Below the pieces are notes generated by a model that did not search any database, was not told the origin of the DNA, and was given only the letters and a program-made list of their open reading frames with translations. Below, piece by piece: positions 7,528-15,436 of a stretch of 64,000 bases of DNA (its first letter is position 1; every line of letters starts with the position of its first letter). Both the position numbers and the translations under genes were made by a program. The DNA comes from Butyrivibrio sp. CB08 (GTDB lineage: Bacteria; Bacillota; Clostridia; Lachnospirales; Lachnospiraceae): positions 248,001 through 312,000 of the forward strand of contig NZ_RAIR01000003.1 in the NCBI RefSeq assembly GCF_003625485.1, given 5' to 3'.

Positions 7528-9281
7528 ATTTTCACCACCATTGTATTAAATCCTTGATATCTTCTATAGTAAAAAGATTTTGCTTTTTTCTTTATTACTT
7601 CCATTCCAAGGGCGTTGAAGTCGCTGTCTGAATCTGCGTCCATATCGCCGACATTTTTACCGCTCATATCAAAAGGATTGAAGGTTACTGCATTATCTCT
7701 TATGTGCATTGAGAAACCTTTTTCTCCGTGGTTTACAAGGGTCAGCTGGATACGTCCGTTATTACCGTTCATCTTGGCAAATCCGTTGTTGATGATTGCC
7801 GAACAGACTTCTTCGATGGTCATCTGAACGTAGTACATCTGCTTGGGATTGGCTTCCCATTTCTCAAGGAATGCCTCAACCTCAGGAAGCACGGCTGCTA
7901 TGTCATCGGATTTACCCTGAAGGGTAGTGGTATAGACCTTGTCGGAATCTATGCGCTTTGTCTTTTGCATAAAGAACTTCACATAGAAGCTTGCGATGAT
8001 AAAGCTTACGACCTCTGTAATAGCGTAGGTGTACCAGAATGCATACTTGCCAAAGTGGATCATCAGAAGCATTACAGGTACCAGAACGAAAAATCCTCGA
8101 AGGGTAGCTATCACAAAGGCTGGAAGAGGAATCTCTCTTGCGGTGAAAGCGTTTGACATAAGGATGTTAAAGCCTGCAAACAGTATGCAGAGACCAAAGG
8201 CCCGCAGGGCGTGGACTCCATATGATACAGCGTAGGAATCCTTTATTCCAAACAGCCCCAGTATCTGCTCTGCGAAGACTATGATAAAGCTCATAAGCAC
8301 CACAGAGGTGATTATTCCGACATTTCTTGTAAGTACCTGGGCGTCATCGCTTTCCTTGTAATTGCACTCAGCCTCGTAGGTACTAAGGATTGGCTGTGAT
8401 GCCTGGCTTATCGCACCGAATACGTAGCCCATGAGATAGGACAGAGACTGAACAATCTCAAATATAGCTACGCCGACCTCTCCAGCCAGCTTAAACAGTG
8501 CATTGTTTCCAATCCAGATGAATACAAAGGTATATATGTAAGTGATACAGGATGAAAATCCTGTCTTGTAGCATTTGAAAACGTCGCCAAATCTGGGATG
8601 AGCAGGGAAGAGTTTAAGATGTGACTGCCTTCCGTAGATGAAGTACAGCTCAACTCCACTGGTGATCATAAGACCGATGAGTGTCGCCATGGCGGCGCCC
8701 ATAACTCCCAGTCCGCAGAACAGAACAAGAATGATGTTCAGAGAGAAGTCGCAGGTGTTACCAACCTGGGAGGATATTGAAGATTCCTTGTAGAGGTCAT
8801 CATTTCTCATGTAGTAGCCAACAGTGTAGCCAAAGAAGAAAAATGGTGCTGCTGCGAAAAGGAACCTTAGGTAAATGATGGTAGCTGTGAACAGCTTGGC
8901 GTTATTTGGGTCTGCGCCAAGGATCCTTGCGAAGAATTCCACGAAGATGTTTCCAAGTATCGCAATGGCTACGCCCATTATCAGGATGGTGACAATAACA
9001 CCCTGGAAGTCGCTTATGGCTTCCTGTTCCTTACCTTTTGCCATTTTCTTGGAGTATCTTACAGCTCCTCCAAGTCCAAAGGAGTGGGCGATCACGTTGT
9101 AGATCATGAACACCGGGATGGCAAAGGCAATGGCTGCAAGTCCAATGGCTCCCATCCTGTTTCCTACAACAAGGGCATCTGCCATGTCCGCCACTGACAG
9201 CACCAGGGCTGACGAGATGGCTGGAATGTACTGCCTCATAAACATTTGCTTTGTAAATGATGATATCCTGCGTCTTATCAT
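7524..9281 (-). CDS. MATE-family transporter fused to an RsbW-like HATPase domain
   Basis: 585 residues from the chosen ATG at 9281. Residues 1-440 form about 12 hydrophobic spans in two halves of a MATE exporter (first half with VADMADALVVGNRMGAIGLA, second half from FKCYKTGFSS). Residues about 450-585 are soluble and resemble the GHKL ATPase of anti-sigma kinases: an N-box-like IEEVCSAIINNGF, an ATP-lid Asp motif IRDNAVTFNPF, and the closing GMEVIKKKAKSF...YYRRY pattern. An upstream in-frame start at 9317 would overlap the DUF2156 gene by 40 bp. The ATG at 9281 has an AGGAAGG site and makes a typical ATGA overlap. It is coupled on both sides to DUF2156 and the PP2C phosphatase gene. Transport substrate unknown. 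Confidence 0.87.
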   Translation of the reverse strand: MIRRRISSFTKQMFMRQYIPAISSALVLSVADMADALVVGNRMGAIGLAAIAFAIPVFMIYNVIAHSFGLGGAVRYSKKMAKGKEQEAISDFQGVIVTILIMGVAIAILGNIFVEFFARILGADPNNAKLFTATIIYLRFLFAAAPFFFFGYTVGYYMRNDDLYKESSISSQVGNTCDFSLNIILVLFCGLGVMGAAMATLIGLMITSGVELYFIYGRQSHLKLFPAHPRFGDVFKCYKTGFSSCITYIYTFVFIWIGNNALFKLAGEVGVAIFEIVQSLSYLMGYVFGAISQASQPILSTYEAECNYKESDDAQVLTRNVGIITSVVLMSFIIVFAEQILGLFGIKDSYAVSYGVHALRAFGLCILFAGFNILMSNAFTAREIPLPAFVIATLRGFFVLVPVMLLMIHFGKYAFWYTYAITEVVSFIIASFYVKFFMQKTKRIDSDKVYTTTLQGKSDDIAAVLPEVEAFLEKWEANPKQMYYVQMTIEEVCSAIINNGFAKMNGNNGRIQLTLVNHGEKGFSMHIRDNAVTFNPFDMSGKNVGDMDADSDSDFNALGMEVIKKKAKSFYYRRYQGFNTMVVKI

Positions 9282-10150
9282 AGCTGCCTTCCTGTGTACA
9301 TATCTATCATTGAGCACGGATGCATGTACTGCTTGGCTGTTCTAAGTCCCTGGATCCCCAGGTCCTCTTCCCAGTTGAAGAATGTAACTTCCTCTGGCTG
9401 CATCCGCGAGAACTCCTGTCTCATGTAGTACTGAAGTCCGTGGAGATAGTTGTCGGTTTTCTGCATGCAGCAGTCCACGGTGTTATCTGATAACCTGTAT
9501 CCCAAAACCGCAGCGCTTGGAGCGCCGTCCATATACAGAACAATTCCCGAGATATCAAGCTCATCGAACTCATCAAGGATCAGCTCTGTGGCTGCCTTGT
9601 CCATAACATCTATGTAGTTCTCTTTACTTTTGCTCCAGGCATCGAAGATGGTCCTCACATCACCAAGAAGCGCCTTTGAAAAGAGCTTTGTCTCCATGTC
9701 ATGTTCTCTGCAAAGCTGTCTGACATAATCTCTTTTTCTGGAAAAACCACCACCTGGAAGGTTCTCTATGGTATTTCGGTCGTAGATGTACTCGCTGTCA
9801 TCAGGAGCAGGGTCTGTGACAAACTTCCCCGGGAAATACTGCTGCAGGAAAAAGGTATCTTCCTTGGTGACATACCTTAGGATAAGGTTTCCTTCTTTAA
9901 GTACGTCCTCTATAAAGCGCCTTTTTTCCTCATCCTCCCCAACAGGGAAGAACCAGGTGTTTTCGCCTTCATCATCGATATGGGCTGCGTACATGTTGCC
10001 AACTAAGTAGACGGACAGAGACATGTCTTTTGCCCAGATATACAGAGTCTTGTATGCATGAGCGCTGTCGCCCTTACCATAGGAGTCGTAGATACGGCTG
10101 ATCTCGCTCTCCAGGGACGGTTCAATTGTCTGAGTTGTTATGTTGGGCAT
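9278..10150 (-). CDS. DUF2156 (GNAT-fold, MprF/LPG-synthase-like) protein
   Basis: 290 residues. The sequence matches the DUF2156 pattern: an N-terminal half with WFFPVGE, the central YIYDRNTIENLPGGGFSRKR segment that in the family precedes the acyl-acceptor site, and the C-terminal NWEEDLGIQGLRTAKQYMHP block. The family is related to the aminoacyl-transferase domain of lysyl-phosphatidylglycerol synthase (MprF) but lacks its membrane domain here. Substrates of stand-alone members are mostly unknown. It starts 3 bp after the formyltransferase stop and overlaps the MATE-fusion gene by 4 bp, so it is part of a fully coupled operon. A tailoring acyl/aminoacyl transfer is inferred. Confidence 0.85.
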   Translation of the reverse strand: MPNITTQTIEPSLESEISRIYDSYGKGDSAHAYKTLYIWAKDMSLSVYLVGNMYAAHIDDEGENTWFFPVGEDEEKRRFIEDVLKEGNLILRYVTKEDTFFLQQYFPGKFVTDPAPDDSEYIYDRNTIENLPGGGFSRKRDYVRQLCREHDMETKLFSKALLGDVRTIFDAWSKSKENYIDVMDKAATELILDEFDELDISGIVLYMDGAPSAAVLGYRLSDNTVDCCMQKTDNYLHGLQYYMRQEFSRMQPEEVTFFNWEEDLGIQGLRTAKQYMHPCSMIDMYTGRQL

Positions 10151-10153
10151 AAT

Positions 10154-10966
10154 CTATATACATCTAGCCTTAGGGCTTGATATATAGCCTCCTTCTATGG
10201 AAAAGAAATTCTGGATGCCGGCAGCATCTTCCGGCTCTCCCTTGTGGGCAGTGGCTCCTATTAGCTCGTATTCCTGCCCGGTTTTGGTATCTATGTAGTA
10301 GCATTCATAGCTGTAAAAAGCGCGAAGGATAAGGTCTGCCTTTTCAAAGGAATCTGTGTCCCTTACGGTGTAGTCCTCTTTTTCTGGCATCTCCCAGTAC
10401 TCTGCGATGGAGTTGTCCTGAGGTGTGGCGTTGTCCCAGAGGTTGTCAAAGTCTGAAACCAGCTGGCGGACCATGGCTGGGATAAGGGTGTTCTGGCGTT
10501 CTGTAAGGGTTATAAGGTTGTCCGTGTCGGGGTAGACAGGAATCTTTTCCCGAAGGATAATGTCCCCTTCATCCAGGCCCTTAGTCATGCGGTGCATGGT
10601 GATCCCGCTCTCTGTAAGTCCCTTTATTATGGTAAGTGGCATTGGCCATGCGCCTCTTCCAAGGGGAAGATAGGCCGGGTGGGTGTTTACGATGCGAAGC
10701 TCCTCTATAACAGGGATCACGTGGTAATACCCTCCAACAAGCACAAAATCACAGCCCATAGCAACAAGGTCGTACAGATCGTCCTGTGTTATGCGCTCCA
10801 TCTGAATCGGGATATTGTGCTCTTTGGCAAAAGAGACTGTCTTTGTGTTGAACTCAGTAATATTATCGGTTTTACATGTAAAAACCTTTATTATCTCGCA
10901 TCCTGTGTCATAAAGACTTGTGAGCACGGGATACAGGATATCAATACCTACGCAGGCTGCCTTCAT
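10154..10966 (-). CDS. Formyltransferase-family protein (Fmt/PurN/ArnA-N-like)
   Basis: About 270 residues. It carries the formyltransferase core: NTHPAYLPLGRGAWPMPLTI with Asn and His of the catalytic triad, then GITMHRMTKGLDEGDIILRE with the catalytic Asp region. Such enzymes move a formyl group from 10-formyl-tetrahydrofolate to an amine. A true fmt, with its C-terminal tRNA-binding domain and neighbouring def, is not suggested. Length and context (DUF2156, MATE exporter) fit modification of an amino sugar, amino acid or nucleotide-linked sugar. The ATG at 10966 is chosen; a TTG at 10975 in the same frame is possible and neither ribosome site is strong. It is the first gene of the four-gene operon. 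Confidence 0.8.
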   Translation of the reverse strand: MKAACVGIDILYPVLTSLYDTGCEIIKVFTCKTDNITEFNTKTVSFAKEHNIPIQMERITQDDLYDLVAMGCDFVLVGGYYHVIPVIEELRIVNTHPAYLPLGRGAWPMPLTIIKGLTESGITMHRMTKGLDEGDIILREKIPVYPDTDNLITLTERQNTLIPAMVRQLVSDFDNLWDNATPQDNSIAEYWEMPEKEDYTVRDTDSFEKADLILRAFYSYECYYIDTKTGQEYELIGATAHKGEPEDAAGIQNFFSIEGGYISSPKARCI

Positions 10967-11053
10967 ATTATTCAATCCATTCTCGCGGCGGCGTAATTTA
11001 CTTACTCATATTCCGTCTATTCTATTCTCTCATACATTTGGTAATTATGTGGA

Positions 11054-11081
11054 TAAAATTTATATTAAAAAATGTCGATAT
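11054..11081 (+). promoter_or_regulatory. Candidate SigD (sigma-28) promoter
   Basis: TAAA (11054-11057), 16-bp spacer, GTCGATAT (11074-11081). This fits the Bacillus SigD consensus TAAA-N14-16-GCCGATAT with one change. It lies 68 bp before the calcium-binding-repeat gene. Sigma-28 sites are normally found at flagellar and autolysin genes. Confidence 0.45.
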
Positions 11082-11149
11082 ATTTTATACAGCTATGGAA
11101 AGCATGGAACTTCAAGGATGAGTAATCTCTTTCATCAAAAGGAGGAACC

Positions 11150-12202
11150 ATGAAAATTGCACAAAGTACCGTAAACCTGGCTTCGGGTCACCACTACCAG
11201 GAGGAACTAAACGTGACCATGAGAAGCCAAACCGTGACAAGGAGTGCTTTCCTTGAAAGCCTTCAGACTCAGGAAAAGAAGATGGATCAGCTGGAGCTTA
11301 CTGATGTAAGCACAGACGGTGAGCCCATCGGAAGTGACAGCTACATGTCCCTTAAACCATCAAAGTCTGAGTATCTGACGCCTCAGTCCAGCACGCTGGA
11401 GGATCAGATAATGGAACTAAGGAACATGCTGCTTGAGAGGATCTTAAGCCTTCTTCAGATCTTTGGCGGAGATTCCCAGAGCAGAGGCTATTCAAAGACC
11501 TTGTCAAACACCGCAAACATGCTGACTGACAACATGTTTGTAAAAAAGACCACTATTGAAGTCACACATGTGGAGAGCGAGGAGACCACCTTTAATGGCA
11601 CTGGAACAGCTCTTACAGAGGATGGCAGAGTTATCGACTTTGGAGTCAGCTTCTCCATGTCAAGGCGCCTTTGCCAGTACGCCGGAATCGATGTGACAAG
11701 TGCTGTAAGCCTTATCGATCCGCTGGTGATAAACGTAGGTAGTGGGGTAACAAGTATCAGTGACCAGAGTTTCTTTTTCGATCTGGATGCTGATGGGACG
11801 GAAGAAAAGATCTCAAATCTGGGAGAGGGCTCGGGATTCCTTGCACTGGATCTAAACAGTGATGGGAAGATAAACGATGGCTCGGAGCTTTTTGGAACAA
11901 AGTCGGGGGACGGCTTTAAGGACTTGTCGATCTATGATGAGGATCAAAACGGATGGATCGATGAGAATGACAAGGTCTATGATCAGCTTAAGATCTGGAT
12001 CAGAAATGAAGATGGGACTGACACCCTTCTTGGACTTAAGGAAGCGGACGTTGGAGCGATCCACCTTGGCAGGGCAGAAACAGAGTTTTCCAATTTTGGA
12101 AGTGATTTTGCCATGAACGCCATGATAAGATCGTCAGGCGTATTCCTAAGAGAGAGCGGAGGCGTTGGGACCGTGCAGCAGGTAGATCTGGCTGCGCTAT
12201 AA
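11150..12202 (+). CDS. Protein with EF-hand/haemolysin-type Ca-binding repeats
   Basis: 350 residues, no signal peptide and no membrane span. Residues 1-200 are unassigned (Gln/Ser/Thr-rich, amphipathic helix near 84-106). The C-terminal part holds Asp-rich loops that look like calcium ligands: FFDLDADGTEEK (about 209-220), LDLNSDGKINDGSELFG (about 233-249) and DEDQNGWIDENDK (about 263-275). This order is seen in a broad family of bacterial Ca-binding proteins, many of them secreted without a classical signal. AGGAGG lies 5 bp before the ATG. The possible SigD promoter upstream suggests a link to motility or the cell surface. Function is not known. Confidence 0.75.
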   Translation: MKIAQSTVNLASGHHYQEELNVTMRSQTVTRSAFLESLQTQEKKMDQLELTDVSTDGEPIGSDSYMSLKPSKSEYLTPQSSTLEDQIMELRNMLLERILSLLQIFGGDSQSRGYSKTLSNTANMLTDNMFVKKTTIEVTHVESEETTFNGTGTALTEDGRVIDFGVSFSMSRRLCQYAGIDVTSAVSLIDPLVINVGSGVTSISDQSFFFDLDADGTEEKISNLGEGSGFLALDLNSDGKINDGSELFGTKSGDGFKDLSIYDEDQNGWIDENDKVYDQLKIWIRNEDGTDTLLGLKEADVGAIHLGRAETEFSNFGSDFAMNAMIRSSGVFLRESGGVGTVQQVDLAAL

Positions 12203-12215
12203 GACTTGTAATGGA

Positions 12216-12764
12216 TCAGATGTTGTTCAGTGAGATGATCATCTCGGCTGTTTCAACCATGTTGGTTCCTGAGTCCATGGCGCACCTTTGAAGATATTTA
12301 TGGGCCTCAGGCTCTGACATGTGATGTCTCTCCATTAAAAGAGCTTTTGCTTTATCAATAGTCTTTTTATCAGCGTCGCTTCTGTTGAGGCGGCGCTGTT
12401 TTGCTTTCTTGCGAAGGTTCTGGACACCCTCAAGCATCAGGTTAAGAGTTGAGTACAACTCGTCGGTCTTAAGAGGAGCCTGAAGGAACATGAAGTTATC
12501 AGCATCGGTTTCTGTTGGAACGTGGGATGCTGAAGCAATAAGGAGCATTTTAAAGTAAGGTGGAAGGTCTGTAAGGAGCTCTGAATAGAGCATGTCGTTT
12601 AAGCGGTAGCCACAGATAATGACACCGCTTCCAAGGTCCTCCATGGCGGAAAGAGCCTGCATGCCTGATGAAACAGTTGACACGCTGTCGAATCCGCCAC
12701 GGGAGAGTATGCTTTTGAAATTTTGCAGATCTTTTGGTTTTGCAAAAGCAATGATAATGTTCAC
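12216..12764 (-). CDS. ANTAR-domain antiterminator with degenerate receiver
   Basis: 182 residues. The C-terminal 55 residues are an ANTAR RNA-binding domain (TIDKAKALLMERHHMSEPEA ... AEMIISL). The N-terminal half is a receiver fold, but the acidic pair near residue 8 is absent and the phospho-acceptor Asp at the end of strand 3 reads VIICGYRLND (Cys), so it is a pseudo-receiver that probably senses by binding rather than phosphorylation. It follows glnA on the same strand with a 40-bp gap. In solvent-forming clostridia an ANTAR gene (nitR/glnR) sits in the same place and acts on the glnA leader. A leader terminator is present here too (14188-14235), so nitrogen control of glnA by antitermination is the natural inference. 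Confidence 0.88.
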   Translation of the reverse strand: MNIIIAFAKPKDLQNFKSILSRGGFDSVSTVSSGMQALSAMEDLGSGVIICGYRLNDMLYSELLTDLPPYFKMLLIASASHVPTETDADNFMFLQAPLKTDELYSTLNLMLEGVQNLRKKAKQRRLNRSDADKKTIDKAKALLMERHHMSEPEAHKYLQRCAMDSGTNMVETAEMIISLNNI

Positions 12765-12804
12765 GTAAAAATGCTCCAGGATAGTAAGAATTGTTCTTAA
12801 TTCT

Positions 12805-14136
12805 TTAGAAGAGGTTTAAGTATCTCTTTATCTCCCACTGGGTTACGCAGGAACGGAAGTCCTGCCACTCAGCTCTTTTTGCATCCAGGAACTTGTTGTA
12901 GATGGATTCGCCAATGGTTTCTTTGATAAATGGATCTTTTTCGTAAGCAGAAATTGCTTCTCCAAGAGTTCTTGGAAGAGTCTCGAAGGTGCTGCTTCTA
13001 AGCTCATCTTCGGAGGCATGTCCAAGGTTTTCAATGAGCTCTGTGGGAGGAGTAAGTTTCTTTTCCACACCCTCGATACCTGCAGCCAGGATAAGTGCGA
13101 TGGCAAGGTATGGATTGCAGGTTGCGTCAGGGTTTCTGATCTCGATCTTTGTGCCCTGTCCGCGAAGTGAAGGAACGCGGATAAGTGCGCTTCTGTTTGC
13201 AGAAGCTGAGGACCAGGTGATGTTTACTGGAGCGTCGTAACCTGGAACAAGTCTCTTGTAGGAGTTTACGATTGGGTTGGTGATAAGGGTCATGCCCTTA
13301 ACGTGGCTGAGTACGCCTGCGATAAAGTACTGTGCTGTGTCTGAAAGACCGCCGTTTTCTGAAGCGAAGAGGTTCTGTCCCTTTTCGTCTTCTGCGATTA
13401 TATTGATGTGCATGCCAGAGCCGCTGATGCCCTCGGTTGGCTTTGGAAGGAAGGTTGCATAAAGGCCGTGCTTTTTGGCGATGGTCTTGACTGCCATTCT
13501 GAAGGTCATGATCATGTCTGCGATGCGCTCTGCGTTCTCGGGTCTGAAGTCGATCTCGTGCTGTGCTGGAGCGATCTCATGGTGAGAAGAAGAGATATCA
13601 AAGCCCATCTCCTCCAGATTTAAGATGATGTCACGGCGAACGTTCTCGCCCTGATCTGCGGGAGCCACGTCAAAGTAACCACCGTTCTCCTTGGTCCTGG
13701 TGGTTGGCTGTCCGTCGTCGTCATAGTCGAATAAGAAGAACTCTGCCTCAGGGTTGATCTTGAAGTTAAGGCCAAGGCTCTTTGCCTTTTCAACTACTCT
13801 TTTAAGGACGTTTCTTGGATCTCCTGCAAATGGCTTTTTATCTGCAGTGTAGACGTCGCAGAACATTCTTGCTACCTTGCCTGACTGTGGGCGCCATGGA
13901 TAGATCTCGAAGCTGTCGAGATCCGGGTAAAGATACATGTCGCTCTCGCCGCTCCTTACAAAGCCCTCTACTGATACGCCGTCGAACATGCACTCATTGT
14001 TCAGGGCGCTCTCAAGCTGGCTTGCAGCGATGGCGATATTTTTGGGAACGCCGAAGATGTCGCAGAACTGGAGCCTTATAAAGGCTATGTCCTCCTCTTC
14101 AACGATTCTGAAAATGTCTTCCTTAGTGTATTTCAT
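12805..14136 (-). CDS. glnA: Glutamine synthetase type I
   Basis: 443 residues, the size of the short GSI-alpha type without the adenylylation-loop insert. It makes glutamine from glutamate, ammonia and ATP. Visible motifs are PEAEFFLFD (metal-binding Glu), SHHEIAPAQHEIDF, the His-rich SGMHINI and NRSALIRVPSLRGQ with the C-terminal IEIRNPDATCNPYLA. The frame continues upstream to 14250, but the ATG at 14136 with GGAGGAAGG in front starts the conserved KYTKEDIFRIVEEEDI and is chosen. Transcription is controlled by a leader attenuator and probably by the ANTAR protein encoded just downstream. Confidence 0.96.
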   Translation of the reverse strand: MKYTKEDIFRIVEEEDIAFIRLQFCDIFGVPKNIAIAASQLESALNNECMFDGVSVEGFVRSGESDMYLYPDLDSFEIYPWRPQSGKVARMFCDVYTADKKPFAGDPRNVLKRVVEKAKSLGLNFKINPEAEFFLFDYDDDGQPTTRTKENGGYFDVAPADQGENVRRDIILNLEEMGFDISSSHHEIAPAQHEIDFRPENAERIADMIMTFRMAVKTIAKKHGLYATFLPKPTEGISGSGMHINIIAEDEKGQNLFASENGGLSDTAQYFIAGVLSHVKGMTLITNPIVNSYKRLVPGYDAPVNITWSSASANRSALIRVPSLRGQGTKIEIRNPDATCNPYLAIALILAAGIEGVEKKLTPPTELIENLGHASEDELRSSTFETLPRTLGEAISAYEKDPFIKETIGESIYNKFLDAKRAEWQDFRSCVTQWEIKRYLNLF

Positions 14137-14187
14137 GGTAACCTTCCTCCTCGCACAGAAAATACATTTGGATTTAATATGAATTAT

Positions 14188-14235
14188 AAAAAGGCACCAG
14201 AAACGGCGGACAGAATATGTCCGAGTTCTGGCGCC
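14188..14235 (-). terminator. Attenuator-type terminator in the glnA leader
   Basis: Read on the minus strand: a 10-bp outer stem (14235-14226 with 14202-14193, one G-U pair) encloses an inner hairpin CGGACA/TGTCCG (14223-14207) and is followed by five T residues (14192-14188). It lies about 50 nt before the glnA ATG and within the predicted transcript, so it would stop transcription unless antiterminated. No classical pair of ANTAR hexaloop hairpins was recognised. Confidence 0.7.
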
Positions 14236-14250
14236 CTTGCCTTCTAGCAT

Positions 14251-14279
14251 ATTTTAAAGGAAAAAAGATTTACAGGCAA
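14251..14279 (-). promoter_or_regulatory. glnA promoter
   Basis: Minus strand TTGCCT (14279-14274), 17-bp spacer, TAAAAT (14256-14251). It predicts a leader of about 108 nt that contains the whole attenuator. Its -35 box touches the hisC -35 box on the other strand. Confidence 0.55.
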
Positions 14280-14296
14280 CAAATATTTAGTATAAT
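14269..14296 (+). promoter_or_regulatory. hisC promoter
   Basis: TTTACA (14269-14274), 16-bp spacer, TATAAT (14291-14296). It overlaps the divergent glnA promoter, so the two may compete or be co-regulated. Confidence 0.65.
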
Positions 14297-14365
14297 TGAA
14301 ATGATTTTTCGAAGCGGAAACCGTGCATGACAGCCGATTATGACAGGCTGCAAAAGGGAGAGAGC

Positions 14366-15415
14366 ATGAGCTGGGAAGAAAACGTAAGAAAGGTTGTTCC
14401 ATACGTACCTGGAGAACAGCCCAAGATCAAGAACATTATAAAGCTTAACACCAACGAGAATCCTTATTCTCCATCACCTTTTGTTTACAAGGCTTATGAA
14501 GAGGTGGACCTTGACGATTACAGGAAATATCCTGATCCAACCTGCTCTGTGCTGGTGGATTCCATCGCAGATTTTTACGGTGTTAAGAAGGAAAACGTGT
14601 TTGTCGGAGTCGGCTCTGACGACGTTCTTGCCATGGCTTTTCTCACATTCTTTAATTCAGATAAGCCAATTCTTTTCCCTGATATAACATATTCGTTCTA
14701 TGACGTGTGGGCTGACCTCTACAGGATCCCATACAAGCAGATCCCTCTTAAGGACGATTTCACAATTGATCCTGAGGATTATAAGGGCGAAAACGGCGGA
14801 GTTGTTATAGCAAACCCCAATGCTCCAACCGGAGTTAAGCTTCCTCTTGAAGCTATAGAGGAGATCATCAAGAGTAACAGGGACGTTGTGGTTATTGTAG
14901 ATGAAGCCTATGTTGACTTTGGCGCAGAGAGTGCACTTCCACTTATCGACAAATACGACAATCTTCTGGTTGTAAGGACATATTCCAAGTCAAGATCTCT
15001 TGCGGGACTTCGTATTGGATACGCCTTTGGATGTGAGAAGCTGATCAAGTACCTTCTGGACGCCAAGTTCTCTTTTAACTCCTACACAATGAACATGCCT
15101 TCTCTTACTCTCGGGGCAGCAGCCATGAGGGATAGAGAGTATTTTGAAAAGACCACAGCCAAGGTCGTTGAGACCAGAGAGAGATTTAAAGTCGAGCTTC
15201 GCGCCCTTGGATTTGAGTTTGCAGATTCAGCCACAAACTTCGTATTTGCAAGACATCCAGAGAGGTCTGGAAAAGAGATATTTGAATATTTGAGATCCAA
15301 TGGTATAATAGTGCGTCGCTTCGATAAGCCAAGGATCAGTGAATACCTTAGAATCTCCATCGGAACAGACGAGGAGATGGACAAGCTTATCAGCGCGCTG
15401 AAGGAAATAGTTTGA
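14366..15415 (+). CDS. hisC: Histidinol-phosphate aminotransferase-like PLP enzyme
   Basis: 349 residues, fold-type I aminotransferase. The family motifs are present: KLNTNENPYSPSP near the N terminus, YRKYPDP, NPNAPTG, DEAYVDF and the PLP lysine in TYSKSRSLAGLRIGY. HisC converts histidinol phosphate and 2-oxoglutarate to imidazole-acetol phosphate in histidine synthesis; some homologues act on aromatic amino acids. An in-frame ATG at 14327 exists, but GGGAGAG lies 5 bp before the ATG at 14366, so the shorter form is chosen. No other his genes are adjacent. A small membrane protein and a methyltransferase follow closely on the same strand. Confidence 0.87.
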   Translation: MSWEENVRKVVPYVPGEQPKIKNIIKLNTNENPYSPSPFVYKAYEEVDLDDYRKYPDPTCSVLVDSIADFYGVKKENVFVGVGSDDVLAMAFLTFFNSDKPILFPDITYSFYDVWADLYRIPYKQIPLKDDFTIDPEDYKGENGGVVIANPNAPTGVKLPLEAIEEIIKSNRDVVVIVDEAYVDFGAESALPLIDKYDNLLVVRTYSKSRSLAGLRIGYAFGCEKLIKYLLDAKFSFNSYTMNMPSLTLGAAAMRDREYFEKTTAKVVETRERFKVELRALGFEFADSATNFVFARHPERSGKEIFEYLRSNGIIVRRFDKPRISEYLRISIGTDEEMDKLISALKEIV

Positions 15416-15436
15416 TTATAGTTAGGAGATATTTAA

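Noticed and set aside
9282-9317. Upstream start of the MATE fusion protein
   Set aside because: It would overlap the DUF2156 gene by 40 bp and has no ribosome site; the ATG at 9281 makes the usual ATGA overlap.
14188-14235. Canonical two-hairpin ANTAR target in the glnA leader
   Set aside because: No pair of six-base loops with A at position 1 and G at position 4 was found; only the terminator itself is annotated.
14137-14250. Longer N terminus of glutamine synthetase
   Set aside because: This part encodes the leader attenuator, and the conserved GS start with a strong ribosome site is at 14136.
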